Assembly: GCA_015056365.1 (NCBI GenBank)
Contig: SVGM01000001.1
Coordinates: 62,001 to 126,000, forward strand
Direction of reading: 5' to 3'
Length of the DNA: 64,000 nt
DNA from: Clostridiales bacterium
GTDB lineage: Bacteria; Bacillota; Clostridia; Christensenellales; Aristaeellaceae
Position 1 is the first letter of the stretch; each line of letters starts with the position of its first letter. The position numbers were made by a program, and so were the translations under genes. Below, piece by piece: positions 17,113-24,760 of the stretch. Under the pieces are notes generated by a model. That model worked only from the letters and a program-made list of their open reading frames with translations. It was not told the origin of the DNA and did not search any database.

Positions 17113-18098
17113 GTAGGAAGAATAGTGCCGCTCTCAACGAGCATTGGTACACGCCCATTACCGAGAGCGTGAAAATGTACGTGCCCGGTAATGCTACCTA
17201 CAAAACCATGCGTGCCCGCAGCGCCCGTACCGGTACGCTCTTCATCTTGCCGCTGATTATCGGCTTGCTGATCTTTATGGCCAGACCATTGGTCGAATCC
17301 CTCTATATGAGCTTCAGCACCATCGAGATCGAGCCAGGCGTTGGTTACAAGGCCACCTGGGTTGGACTTGACAACTATAAGTACGCCTTTACCGTCGACC
17401 CTGAATACAACCAGAACCTGATCGACGAGATCGGTCGTATGGCTGTGAACACCATTGCCACACTGGTCATGAGTTTCGTCATCGCCGTCATCCTGAATCA
17501 GGATTTCAAGGGACGCACCCTCTGCCGCGCCATCTTCTTCCTGCCGGTCATCCTGTCCTCCGGCGTTCTGCCTGGCATTGAGTCCCAGAATGAGTTCTTC
17601 AATATGATGGCAAGCCTGAGCGATTCCATGTCCGAATCCTCCGGCGTGAACCTATCGCTGGCCCTGCAGGAGCTGCTGCAGGTGTCCGGCGTTGCCTCAG
17701 GCGTGTTTGACGTGATCTTTACCATGATTGATGCCATTTACGATATCGTTATGGCGAGCGGTATCCAGATCATCGTGTTCCTGACCGGTATGCAGTCCAT
17801 CCCCGGTTCTCTCTACGAGGCCGCAGACGTGGAAGGCTGTACTGCTTGGGAATCCTTCTGGAAGATCACCTTCCCCATGGTCAGCCCGCTGCTGCTGGTC
17901 AACTGTATCTACACCATTATTGACTTCTTCATGAAGAACGATAACGTGGTCATGGAGCGTATCAATCTGGTTATGTACAGCCAGTTCCGCCTGGGCGTAA
18001 GCGCCGCCATGAGCTGGATCTATTTCGGCGTAGCGATCCTGTTCATCGCGATCTGCTCCTTCATCATTTCCAAGGGGGTGCACTACTATGAAGATTAA
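17109..18098 (+). CDS. Sugar ABC transporter permease (MalF type), second pair
   Basis: A 329-residue protein starting at GTG and overlapping the DUF5696 gene (GTGA). It has six helices, and its EAA-type loop reads YEAADVEGCTAWESFWKITF (about residue 236). A ~70-residue external or loop insertion (LPGIESQNEFFNMMASLSDS and on) separates helices 3 and 4; this is longer than in typical MalF-like permeases. It forms a second permease pair with the next gene. The solute-binding protein encoded at 19272 is its likely partner. Confidence 0.92.
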   Translation: MSRKNSAALNEHWYTPITESVKMYVPGNATYKTMRARSARTGTLFILPLIIGLLIFMARPLVESLYMSFSTIEIEPGVGYKATWVGLDNYKYAFTVDPEYNQNLIDEIGRMAVNTIATLVMSFVIAVILNQDFKGRTLCRAIFFLPVILSSGVLPGIESQNEFFNMMASLSDSMSESSGVNLSLALQELLQVSGVASGVFDVIFTMIDAIYDIVMASGIQIIVFLTGMQSIPGSLYEAADVEGCTAWESFWKITFPMVSPLLLVNCIYTIIDFFMKNDNVVMERINLVMYSQFRLGVSAAMSWIYFGVAILFIAICSFIISKGVHYYED

Positions 18099-19098
18099 TG
18101 CCGCTCCCATGCAAAAAGCCAATTTCCAGAGTGCTAACAAGCGCTCCGGCGGCTATCTGCTCCGCGCAAAGCTCCGCAAGGGCACCGTTTCCCTGCTCCG
18201 CGGCCTGCTGATGTTCGGCCTGTGCTTCATGATCATCCAGCCGCTGCTCATGCGTTTGGGCACCAGTCTGATGGAAGAAAAGGACCTGTACGATACCACT
18301 ATCGTACTTCTCCCCCGCAACCCCACGCTGGACAATTTCCGTCACGTGTTCAACCTGACCGAGTTCCCCACTTCCATGATCAACACGCTGTGGACCTCCC
18401 TGCTGGTTTCGGTCTGTCAGGTAGTCTCCTGTACGCTGGTGGCTTACGGCTTTGCTAGATATGAATTCCCGCTGAAGAAATTCTGGTTTGCCTGCGTTAT
18501 CGCCATCATCGTTATTCCCCCGCAGACCATCTCCACCGCTTTGTACACCTTCTTTGCCAACTTCGACTTCCTGGGCATTGTCAAGGCGCTCAACGGCGGT
18601 AAGACCATCAACGTCCGTGGCTCCGTCTGGCCCTACACCATCATGAGCCTGACCTGCATGGGTCTGAAGAACGGTCTGTACATTTTCATGCTGCGTCAGT
18701 ACTTCAGGGGCGTACCCAAGAGCCTGGAAGAAGCGGCTTACATCGATGGCTGCAACACCTTCCACACCTTTGTCAAAATCATGCTTCCCGATGCAGTTCC
18801 GATCATCCTCAGCTGCTTCCTGTTTGCATTTGTCTGGCAGTGGACGGACCTGTTCTACTCCCGTAACTTCCTCTCCTCCATGCCCATCTTCTCCGTGAAG
18901 ATGTCCACCATGGTGTCCAGCATGGCTTACTACTTCTCCACCGAGGCAGGCGGCAAGCCCATCGTTATCGCTTCTGCACGTTCGCAGCAGCTGGTTTCCA
19001 TCGCTGTGCTGATCTGCTCCACCCCGCTGATCATCCTGTATTGCTTCACTCAGCGCACTTTCGTGAAGAGTCTGGCGATGACCGGCACCAAGATGTAA
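18088..19098 (+). CDS. Sugar ABC transporter permease (MalG type), second pair
   Basis: A 336-residue protein whose start lies inside the end of the previous gene (11-base overlap), with AAGGGGGTG as ribosome binding site. The EAA loop EEAAYIDGCNTFHTFVKIML (around residue 213) is canonical for MalG-like subunits. The first ~40 residues are basic and cytoplasmic. This is the last gene expressed from the upstream promoter before a new promoter at 19131. Confidence 0.93.
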   Translation: MKINAAPMQKANFQSANKRSGGYLLRAKLRKGTVSLLRGLLMFGLCFMIIQPLLMRLGTSLMEEKDLYDTTIVLLPRNPTLDNFRHVFNLTEFPTSMINTLWTSLLVSVCQVVSCTLVAYGFARYEFPLKKFWFACVIAIIVIPPQTISTALYTFFANFDFLGIVKALNGGKTINVRGSVWPYTIMSLTCMGLKNGLYIFMLRQYFRGVPKSLEEAAYIDGCNTFHTFVKIMLPDAVPIILSCFLFAFVWQWTDLFYSRNFLSSMPIFSVKMSTMVSSMAYYFSTEAGGKPIVIASARSQQLVSIAVLICSTPLIILYCFTQRTFVKSLAMTGTKM

Positions 19099-19130
19099 AA
19101 AAACATCCAAAGAAGAAACATTTCTACATC

Positions 19131-19159
19131 TTGTCTGTTTGGGATAAGTAGTATATAAT
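19131..19159 (+). promoter_or_regulatory. Separate promoter for the terminal solute-binding protein
   Basis: TTGTCT at 19131-19136 and a perfect TATAAT at 19154-19159 are 17 bases apart. A dedicated promoter would raise the binding protein above the permeases. Confidence 0.7.
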
Positions 19160-19208
19160 AGTGGACATAGCCAACCAGCGACACGCGGTCGCGCATAAAA
19201 TTGTAACT

Positions 19209-19243
19209 ATACAAAGGGATGCGTTGTTTAACACCCTTTGTAT
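19209..19243 (+). promoter_or_regulatory. 5' UTR stem-loop ahead of the solute-binding protein
   Basis: ATACAAAGGG and CCCTTTGTAT form a perfect 10-bp inverted repeat around a 15-base loop. It lies between the promoter and the AGGAGG box and has no U-run, so it is not a terminator. It could stabilise the mRNA or bind a regulator. Confidence 0.55.
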
Positions 19244-19271
19244 GGAAATAAAAAAATAGGAGGAACCCGAC

Positions 19272-20636
19272 ATGAAGAAATTGGTTGCTTTGCTCCTGGC
19301 CGTCATGATGCTCTCCGTGAGCGTTCTGGCCCTGGCTGAAGCTCCCGAAGGCTATCCCGAAGTCCAGGAAGGTATCGACTTCGGTGGCCAGACCGTCTCC
19401 ATCTACACCTGGTACGATATGAACCGCGCTGCAGAACCCACTCAGGAAGAGCAGGATCTGTATGATTATCAGGATTGGCTCATGGCCACCTACAATGTAA
19501 AGATCGAGTACGTCAACAAGTACGCTTGGGACGGCGCTGATGATGACCTCATCAACTTCACCGGCAATCCCGATGCTTCCGTGCTCTGTCTGTACACCTT
19601 CCCCAATGACTTCATCGCTACCCCCATGGCCAACAACCTGCTGGCCCCCCTGGAAGGCCACATCGATGTGACCGCTGACAAGTGGTTCGCCACCACCACC
19701 GAGTTCATGACCAAGAACGGCCACGTGTACGGTCTGTTCAACGGCCAGCCCGAAGTGCGTGAGTGCATCTACTTCAACAAGCGCATCCTGGAAGACGCCG
19801 GCATCGACTGGAACACCATCTATGACATGCAGGCTGAAGGCACCTGGACTTGGGACGCTTTCGAAGAGCTGCTCAAGGCCACCCAGAAGGACGTTGACAA
19901 CGATGGCGTTATCGACATCTGGGGCATGACCGGTTCCCGTGATGACATGGTCTTCGCTGCTGTTTACGGCAACGACGCCACCTTCTTCGACTACGACGAG
20001 AATGGTCTGATGACCGTTACCGCCGGCAGCGACAACGCTCTGGAAGCCCTGAATTGGGTCTCCCGCATCTACGACGAGTACTTCTTCAAGGGCATCCCCG
20101 CTGAAGATGGCTCCGTCGCTTGGGACTACTACAAGGAAGCCTGGAAGCAGGGCGTCAGCGCTTTCCGCGCCGGCCAGACCTGGGAAGGCTTCAACGATGT
20201 GTCCGAAATGGACGGCATGGAAGATGAGTGGGGCTGCGTTGCGTTCCCCAAGGGCCCCAAGGGCACCGATTACATCAACCTGGCTAACAACAACATCGTT
20301 GTTATCCCCAACGTGTACGACGACGAGACCCTGGCTAAGCTGTGCTTCATCTACGACCAGTGGACCAACCCCACTCCCGGCTACGAAGATGACGAAGAAG
20401 CCTGGATCGGCAACAAGTACAACAAGACTGACGACCGCGCTGTGGATGAAACCTACGCCATGCTGCGTCAGGCTGATCACCTCCTGCCCAACTACCAGCT
20501 CCTCCTGGGCGACAAGAACGAGCTGATGGGCAACTCCCTGCTGTGGCAGCTGGGCAACGGCAACGATCCCGCTGCTCTGGTTGAGGCCGCTACTCCCGCT
20601 TGGCAGGCTGTTTGCGACACCTTCAACGGCAAGTAA
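19272..20636 (+). CDS. Extracellular sugar-binding protein of an ABC transporter
   Basis: A 454-residue protein. The signal peptide MKKLVALLLAVMMLSVSVLA ends near ALA-EAP and has no lipobox Cys, unusual for a monoderm binding protein. The mature part is a family-1 solute-binding fold (FGGQTVSIYTWYDM; GHVYGLFNGQPEVRECIYFN; ILEDAGIDWNTIYD; GTWTWDAFEELLKATQKDVD). Codon use is markedly biased (GCT, AAG, CTG and CCC dominate), suggesting high expression, in line with its own strong promoter. It probably delivers a sugar to the permease pair just upstream. The substrate is unknown. Confidence 0.92.
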   Translation: MKKLVALLLAVMMLSVSVLALAEAPEGYPEVQEGIDFGGQTVSIYTWYDMNRAAEPTQEEQDLYDYQDWLMATYNVKIEYVNKYAWDGADDDLINFTGNPDASVLCLYTFPNDFIATPMANNLLAPLEGHIDVTADKWFATTTEFMTKNGHVYGLFNGQPEVRECIYFNKRILEDAGIDWNTIYDMQAEGTWTWDAFEELLKATQKDVDNDGVIDIWGMTGSRDDMVFAAVYGNDATFFDYDENGLMTVTAGSDNALEALNWVSRIYDEYFFKGIPAEDGSVAWDYYKEAWKQGVSAFRAGQTWEGFNDVSEMDGMEDEWGCVAFPKGPKGTDYINLANNNIVVIPNVYDDETLAKLCFIYDQWTNPTPGYEDDEEAWIGNKYNKTDDRAVDETYAMLRQADHLLPNYQLLLGDKNELMGNSLLWQLGNGNDPAALVEAATPAWQAVCDTFNGK

Positions 20637-20677
20637 TTCATCATCGTGTCTGACATTAGTCAGACTTGATACAACTG

Positions 20678-20708
20678 GCCGCTACGCTGAAAGGCGTAGC
20701 GGCCTTTT
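20678..20708 (+). terminator. Intrinsic terminator ending the sugar transport locus
   Basis: GGCCGCTACGC pairs perfectly with GCGTAGCGGCC around a five-base loop, followed by TTTT. Confidence 0.9.
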
Positions 20709-21134
20709 GCTAGTCATTTTTCTTTCACCTCGTAAGCGATAACGCGCATTCATTAAACGTCGGTCAAGTAAAGAAAACAGTAGTCTAGAATCAGCTGTTC
20801 CTGACGTCCGATTCCTTCCTTACTGGTAACGGCTCTATAAAGAACTCCGGGCGGTTCTCCTCTCCCCCACCCGTAGTATCAAACTGATTTCCTTCGTGTC
20901 AGCGATTCAATCTCGTTCTGCTTGCCGTGTAGTTAGCTCCAGAATGGTTGCTTTTTAGCGTAACAGTAACAGGCTAAGACCAAGAAGGCATCGCAATCTC
21001 AAATGCCTTTCCGGGCGTTTTCAAACCATTGTGAGGCTGTTCTATCAGTATACGCAAACGACACCAAAGCATCCTTCGTCTATTCTCTTCTACATATGTA
21101 CCTTCCTTTTCCTGTGCGCCTATTTTTGTGTATG
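20709..21134. other. Non-coding stretch, no function seen
   Basis: About 430 bases between two terminators. Short open frames exist, including an 80-residue one ending near 21245, but none has a ribosome binding site or a protein-like composition. No tRNA, repeat or leader signature was recognised. Confidence 0.4.
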
Positions 21135-21182
21135 AAAAGAGCCGTGAGTATGAACCTATCGTTCACTCTCACGGCTCTTTTG
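21135..21182. terminator. Bidirectional terminator of the repeat-protein gene
   Basis: AAAAGAGCCGTGAG pairs with CTCACGGCTCTTTT over 14 bp, with an inner TGAAC/GTTCA stem. A-rich and T-rich ends allow action on both strands; the gene it most likely serves ends at 21271 on the minus strand. Confidence 0.8.
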
Positions 21183-21270
21183 ATTCATTTTCAACTGTTT
21201 TCATGCCATCAACGCAACATGGCAGCTGTCATTTCGTTCTGTTAACTCACCAGACCCGACGGACTGATTA

Positions 21271-24200
21271 TTAGTCCATGTTGCTGAGATTGGTGCAGTT
21301 TGCAAAGGCGCGTGCGCCGATAACTTCAACCGTAGCGGGAAGATGCACAGAAGTCATGGTAGTGTTGCCTTCAAAGGCGCTGTTGCCGATCTTGACGATG
21401 GGCAGGTTGTCGATGGTGTCGGGAACAACCACAGACGCGGCAGAGCCAGAATACTTGGTGATGATGACACCGGTCATGGCATCATTGTATTCATAGCTGA
21501 AGTCACCATAGACCATCTGGAGCTTCTCCATAGTGATGAATACCTTCTCAGAGGGATTCACAGACTCGGTAAGAACACCATCAACCAGCTGGCAGGAATA
21601 GAGCTTGAACCAGTAAGTGGTATTCACGCTCAAACCCGTCACGATCGCGTAGGGCGCAGCAGAAGCCTCGATATCGGCCACCTTGGTGTACTCGCCGTCC
21701 TTCTCGGTAGCGATATACAGCGCATAGCCGTTTGCATCTGCGACGGCATTCCAAGTCAGCGTAGCTTCGGTGGCGCTGGTCTGCTCATAGGAAACAAAGG
21801 TGGGGGCTTCGACCTTGACTGCTCCGGACTCGCCGATAATAGCAGGACCAACATCGGAGTAAGGTCTGGTCAGGTTGACGCCGTCCGTAGAAGCCTTGTA
21901 CCAAAGATAATACGTGCCGGGCATTTCGAAGACGTGGCTGATCTCCCAGTCCTTACAGGTAGCATACTCGGTGATGGTAGCATCTTCAAGGCCCCAGCTG
22001 GCAACCAAATCGTCGCCCAGATACATGTAGATGTTCTGCGTATTCAGATTGGTCGTCACATAGATGGGCAGGGGTTCCTTCTCAACGGCTTCGCCGTACC
22101 ACAGGTTGATAATCGCGGGACGCTCGATCATCACAGGATCCGCAGGGGACAGCGGCAGGCTCATGTTGACGCCATCCTTGGAGGCCTTATACCACAGATA
22201 GTAGGGACCGGATTCATTAAAGATATACTGGACATGCCATTCCTTACAGGAGGCCGCCGTATATTCGGTGATCTCGCAGTCATCGGCTTCCCAGGTGGCC
22301 AGGAGCTCTTCGCCCAGATAGAGATAGAGATATTCCATCTCCAGATTGGTGGTCACGTAGATATCCATCGGCGTCAGCTCGATCATCTGATCGTACCATA
22401 CGCTGATGACAGCAGGACGCTCCACAACTACAGGATCGGTGGATGCAAACGGCAGACTCATGTTAACGCCGTCGGCAGAGGCCTTGTACCAGAGATAATA
22501 GGGACCGGGCTCATCAAAGGTATACTGGATGTGCCACTCTTTACAGGTATCATAATAAGTGATCTTATCAGCACACTCATCAGCAGACCAGCTGGCCAGT
22601 TCCGCATCGCCCATATACAGGTAAACATGTTCCATATCCAGATTGGTGGTGACATAGATGTCCATGGGCTTCTTTTCGATCTTCTGATCGTACCAGACGC
22701 CGATGATCGCAGGACGCTCCACAACAACGGGGTCGGGCGCAGAAAACGGCAGGCTCATGGTAACGCCGTCCGCAGAAGCCTTGTACCACAGATAATAGGG
22801 ACCGGATTCGTCAAAGGTATACTGGATGTGCCATTCCTTACAGGTGGCATACGTTGTAATCTTGTCGAGGCATTCCGCTTCGGACCAACTTCCCAGCAGC
22901 GTATCTCCCATATACAGGTAGACATACTGCATATCCAAATTCGTAGTAATATGGATATCCATGGGTTTCTTTTCGATCTTCTGGTCGTACCAGACACCGA
23001 TGATTGCGGGACGCTCGATTTCAACCGGATTGGGGGCATAAATGCTGCTCAGATTGGCGCCGTCAGCAGAGGCTTTGTACTTGAGATAGTACGGGCCAGG
23101 CTCGTCAAAGGTATAAGTAACATGCCATTCCTTGCCGCCGGCATAAACATCAATGTTGGATTCGCTGGCTTTCCAGCTGGTAAGCAGGGTTTCGTCACCC
23201 ATGTACAGGTAAAGATATTCTGCGTCCAGCGAAGTGGTCGCATGGATTGCCAGGGGCTGCTTTTCGTAGCCTCTGTCGTACCATACGCCAATAACGCTGG
23301 CAGAAGACGCCTTTTCAATCGCTTCCGGTTCAGTAGGTTCTTCAGCTACTTCTTCCGGAATATCGGTTTGTTCCTCTTCGACTTCGTCCTGTGCAGGAGG
23401 AGTGATCTCTTCTTCCTGCCCGAGCAGACCGGCGCGCTCCATCAAAGCAGCGGTGTTGGCATAGCCATCGATCTGCGCGTCACTCAGGTCGAGGGAAATA
23501 AGGCTTACAGCGTTGCTGTAATCACCCAGAATCACACTGATGGAAGATGCAGAAGCATTGACAACGATGCCTACCTGAGAGTCATTCAGGAAGACCAGGT
23601 CACCCTCACTGGGCTGATAGGAGCCGGCTTTCTCAAAAGCACCGGCAGCAGCAATGCTGCTCACCCAAGCGCTGTAGCCTTCGGCGCGGGGGTAGTCACG
23701 CTCAGAAATACCAGCAGCCTGCAGGCACCAATTTGCGAAGAAAAGGTTCCAGTCGGAATACGGAGCCCCAAAGGCATTGCCATAGATGGAATAGCCGCTC
23801 TTGGAGGAACCATTCATCACATAGTCAATGACGCTCTCTGTATAACCCAGCTGGGTAACCGCAACAGCAACCACGTCTTCACGCCAGTCGCCGGTCTTCT
23901 CTACCTGCTTGCCGGCATTCAGCCAGTTGCCCTGATTGGTAGCATCAGCAGCAGCGACGGAAACCGTCAGGTTGGCTGTAACGGAAGTTCCATTGGCATC
24001 CACCGCAGTCACCGTGATTTCATGCTCGCCGTAAATGGTGGGCGCGTAAGTTACAGAATAACTTCCGGCCTGCTCAGCAGTCAAATAGAAGAGACCTTCC
24101 TGAGCGCTTTCAATCGTGATAGCATAGGGAGCAACACCACCCTCAACAGTGATGTTAATGTTGATATCCTTCTTCCCTACATAGCCGTAAGAATCTGCAG

Positions 24201-24657
24201 CGCTGGCAGCAATCACCAGTTCTGCAGCCACTTCCGGAATTTCTTCCGTCACAATCTCTTCTTCGGGCTCAGCAGGAGCTTCCGGAGCAGGCTCTTCCTC
24301 AGGCTCGGCAGGAGCTTCCGGAGCAGGCTCTTCCTCGGACTCGACTGGAGTTTCCGGAGCAGGCTCTTCCTCGGGCTCAGCAGGAGCTTCCGGAGCAGGC
24401 TCTTCCTCGGGCTCGACAGGAGCTTCGGGAGCAGGCTCTTCCTCGGGCTCGACAGGAGCTTCGGGAGCAGGCTCTTCCTCGGACTCGACAGGAGCTTCGG
24501 GAGCAGGCTCTTCCTCGGGCTCGACAGGAGCTTCGGGAACGGACTCTTCAACCACCAGAATTTCTTCCGGCGCCACGGGTGCTTCTTCCGCCAGCGTCAC
24601 GCAGTTGCTGAAGAGCATAACAACCACCATGAAAATCACAAGTACGCGTTTCAACAT
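21271..24657 (-). CDS. Large secreted modular surface protein with a degenerate CHAP-like domain and five tandem repeats
   Basis: A 1128-residue protein. Order: signal peptide (1-23); Glu/Pro/Ala-rich repeat stalk (~40-135); beta-sandwich region (~145-235); NlpC/P60-CHAP-like domain (~243-405); Glu/Pro linker (~413-450); five ~98-residue repeats (455-552, 553-651, 652-750, 751-849, 850-945), each with WYD/WYG, YLYMGD, CKEWH and YYLWYKAS; an Fn3 domain (~950-1043); and a short BspA-type LRR_5 end (~1047-1128). In the CHAP-like part the usual catalytic Cys is replaced by Asn304 (DWNLFFANWC) and the usual His by Gln361 (SQVGIVVN), so it may be a non-catalytic peptidoglycan binder. No sortase or membrane anchor is visible. 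The ribosome binding site is AAGGAGG. Confidence 0.87.
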   Translation of the reverse strand: MLKRVLVIFMVVVMLFSNCVTLAEEAPVAPEEILVVEESVPEAPVEPEEEPAPEAPVESEEEPAPEAPVEPEEEPAPEAPVEPEEEPAPEAPAEPEEEPAPETPVESEEEPAPEAPAEPEEEPAPEAPAEPEEEIVTEEIPEVAAELVIAASAADSYGYVGKKDININITVEGGVAPYAITIESAQEGLFYLTAEQAGSYSVTYAPTIYGEHEITVTAVDANGTSVTANLTVSVAAADATNQGNWLNAGKQVEKTGDWREDVVAVAVTQLGYTESVIDYVMNGSSKSGYSIYGNAFGAPYSDWNLFFANWCLQAAGISERDYPRAEGYSAWVSSIAAAGAFEKAGSYQPSEGDLVFLNDSQVGIVVNASASSISVILGDYSNAVSLISLDLSDAQIDGYANTAALMERAGLLGQEEEITPPAQDEVEEEQTDIPEEVAEEPTEPEAIEKASSASVIGVWYDRGYEKQPLAIHATTSLDAEYLYLYMGDETLLTSWKASESNIDVYAGGKEWHVTYTFDEPGPYYLKYKASADGANLSSIYAPNPVEIERPAIIGVWYDQKIEKKPMDIHITTNLDMQYVYLYMGDTLLGSWSEAECLDKITTYATCKEWHIQYTFDESGPYYLWYKASADGVTMSLPFSAPDPVVVERPAIIGVWYDQKIEKKPMDIYVTTNLDMEHVYLYMGDAELASWSADECADKITYYDTCKEWHIQYTFDEPGPYYLWYKASADGVNMSLPFASTDPVVVERPAVISVWYDQMIELTPMDIYVTTNLEMEYLYLYLGEELLATWEADDCEITEYTAASCKEWHVQYIFNESGPYYLWYKASKDGVNMSLPLSPADPVMIERPAIINLWYGEAVEKEPLPIYVTTNLNTQNIYMYLGDDLVASWGLEDATITEYATCKDWEISHVFEMPGTYYLWYKASTDGVNLTRPYSDVGPAIIGESGAVKVEAPTFVSYEQTSATEATLTWNAVADANGYALYIATEKDGEYTKVADIEASAAPYAIVTGLSVNTTYWFKLYSCQLVDGVLTESVNPSEKVFITMEKLQMVYGDFSYEYNDAMTGVIITKYSGSAASVVVPDTIDNLPIVKIGNSAFEGNTTMTSVHLPATVEVIGARAFANCTNLSNMD
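21823..23295 (-). repeat. Five in-frame ~295-bp tandem repeats
   Basis: They encode residues 455-945 of the surface protein. Units 2, 3 and 4 are closest; units 1 and 5 have diverged. Shared landmarks are WYD near the unit start, CKEWH in the middle and YYLWYKAS near the end. Such units evolve by duplication and could vary in number between strains. Confidence 0.85.
24256..24522 (-). repeat. 36-bp tandem repeat encoding a Glu/Pro stalk
   Basis: About seven contiguous copies of a 36-base unit encode E[PS]EEEPAPE[AT]P[VA]. There are no spacers between units, so it is not CRISPR. The stalk probably spans the cell wall or glycan layer. Confidence 0.9.
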
Positions 24658-24673
24658 ATTGATCCTCCTTGCT

Positions 24674-24707
24674 AAACAAACCCCAATACTTCCTGAACGT
24701 ATTGAGG
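24674..24707 (-). terminator. Terminator or leader hairpin before the surface-protein gene
   Basis: On the minus strand CCTCAATAC pairs with GTATTGGGG (one G-U pair), followed by TTTGTTT. It ends the exopolysaccharide operon or acts as an attenuator in the leader of the 24657 gene, because a promoter lies upstream of it. Confidence 0.5.
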
Positions 24708-24760
24708 AACTGTTCTTTATGCGACAAGTCGAAGTAATCTTCCTCTACGAATAAACTCTT

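Noticed and set aside
21003-21245. Possible 80-residue protein
   Set aside because: No ribosome binding site, unlikely composition, and it runs through a strong bidirectional terminator hairpin.
24256-24522. CRISPR-like 36-bp repeats
   Set aside because: Units are contiguous with no spacers, remain in frame with a signal-peptide protein, and no cas genes are present.
21343-24675. 1110-codon open frame on the plus strand opposite the surface-protein gene
   Set aside because: It mirrors the repeats of the minus-strand gene, lacks a ribosome binding site and reads as low-complexity antisense. The minus strand has a signal peptide, ribosome binding site and domains.
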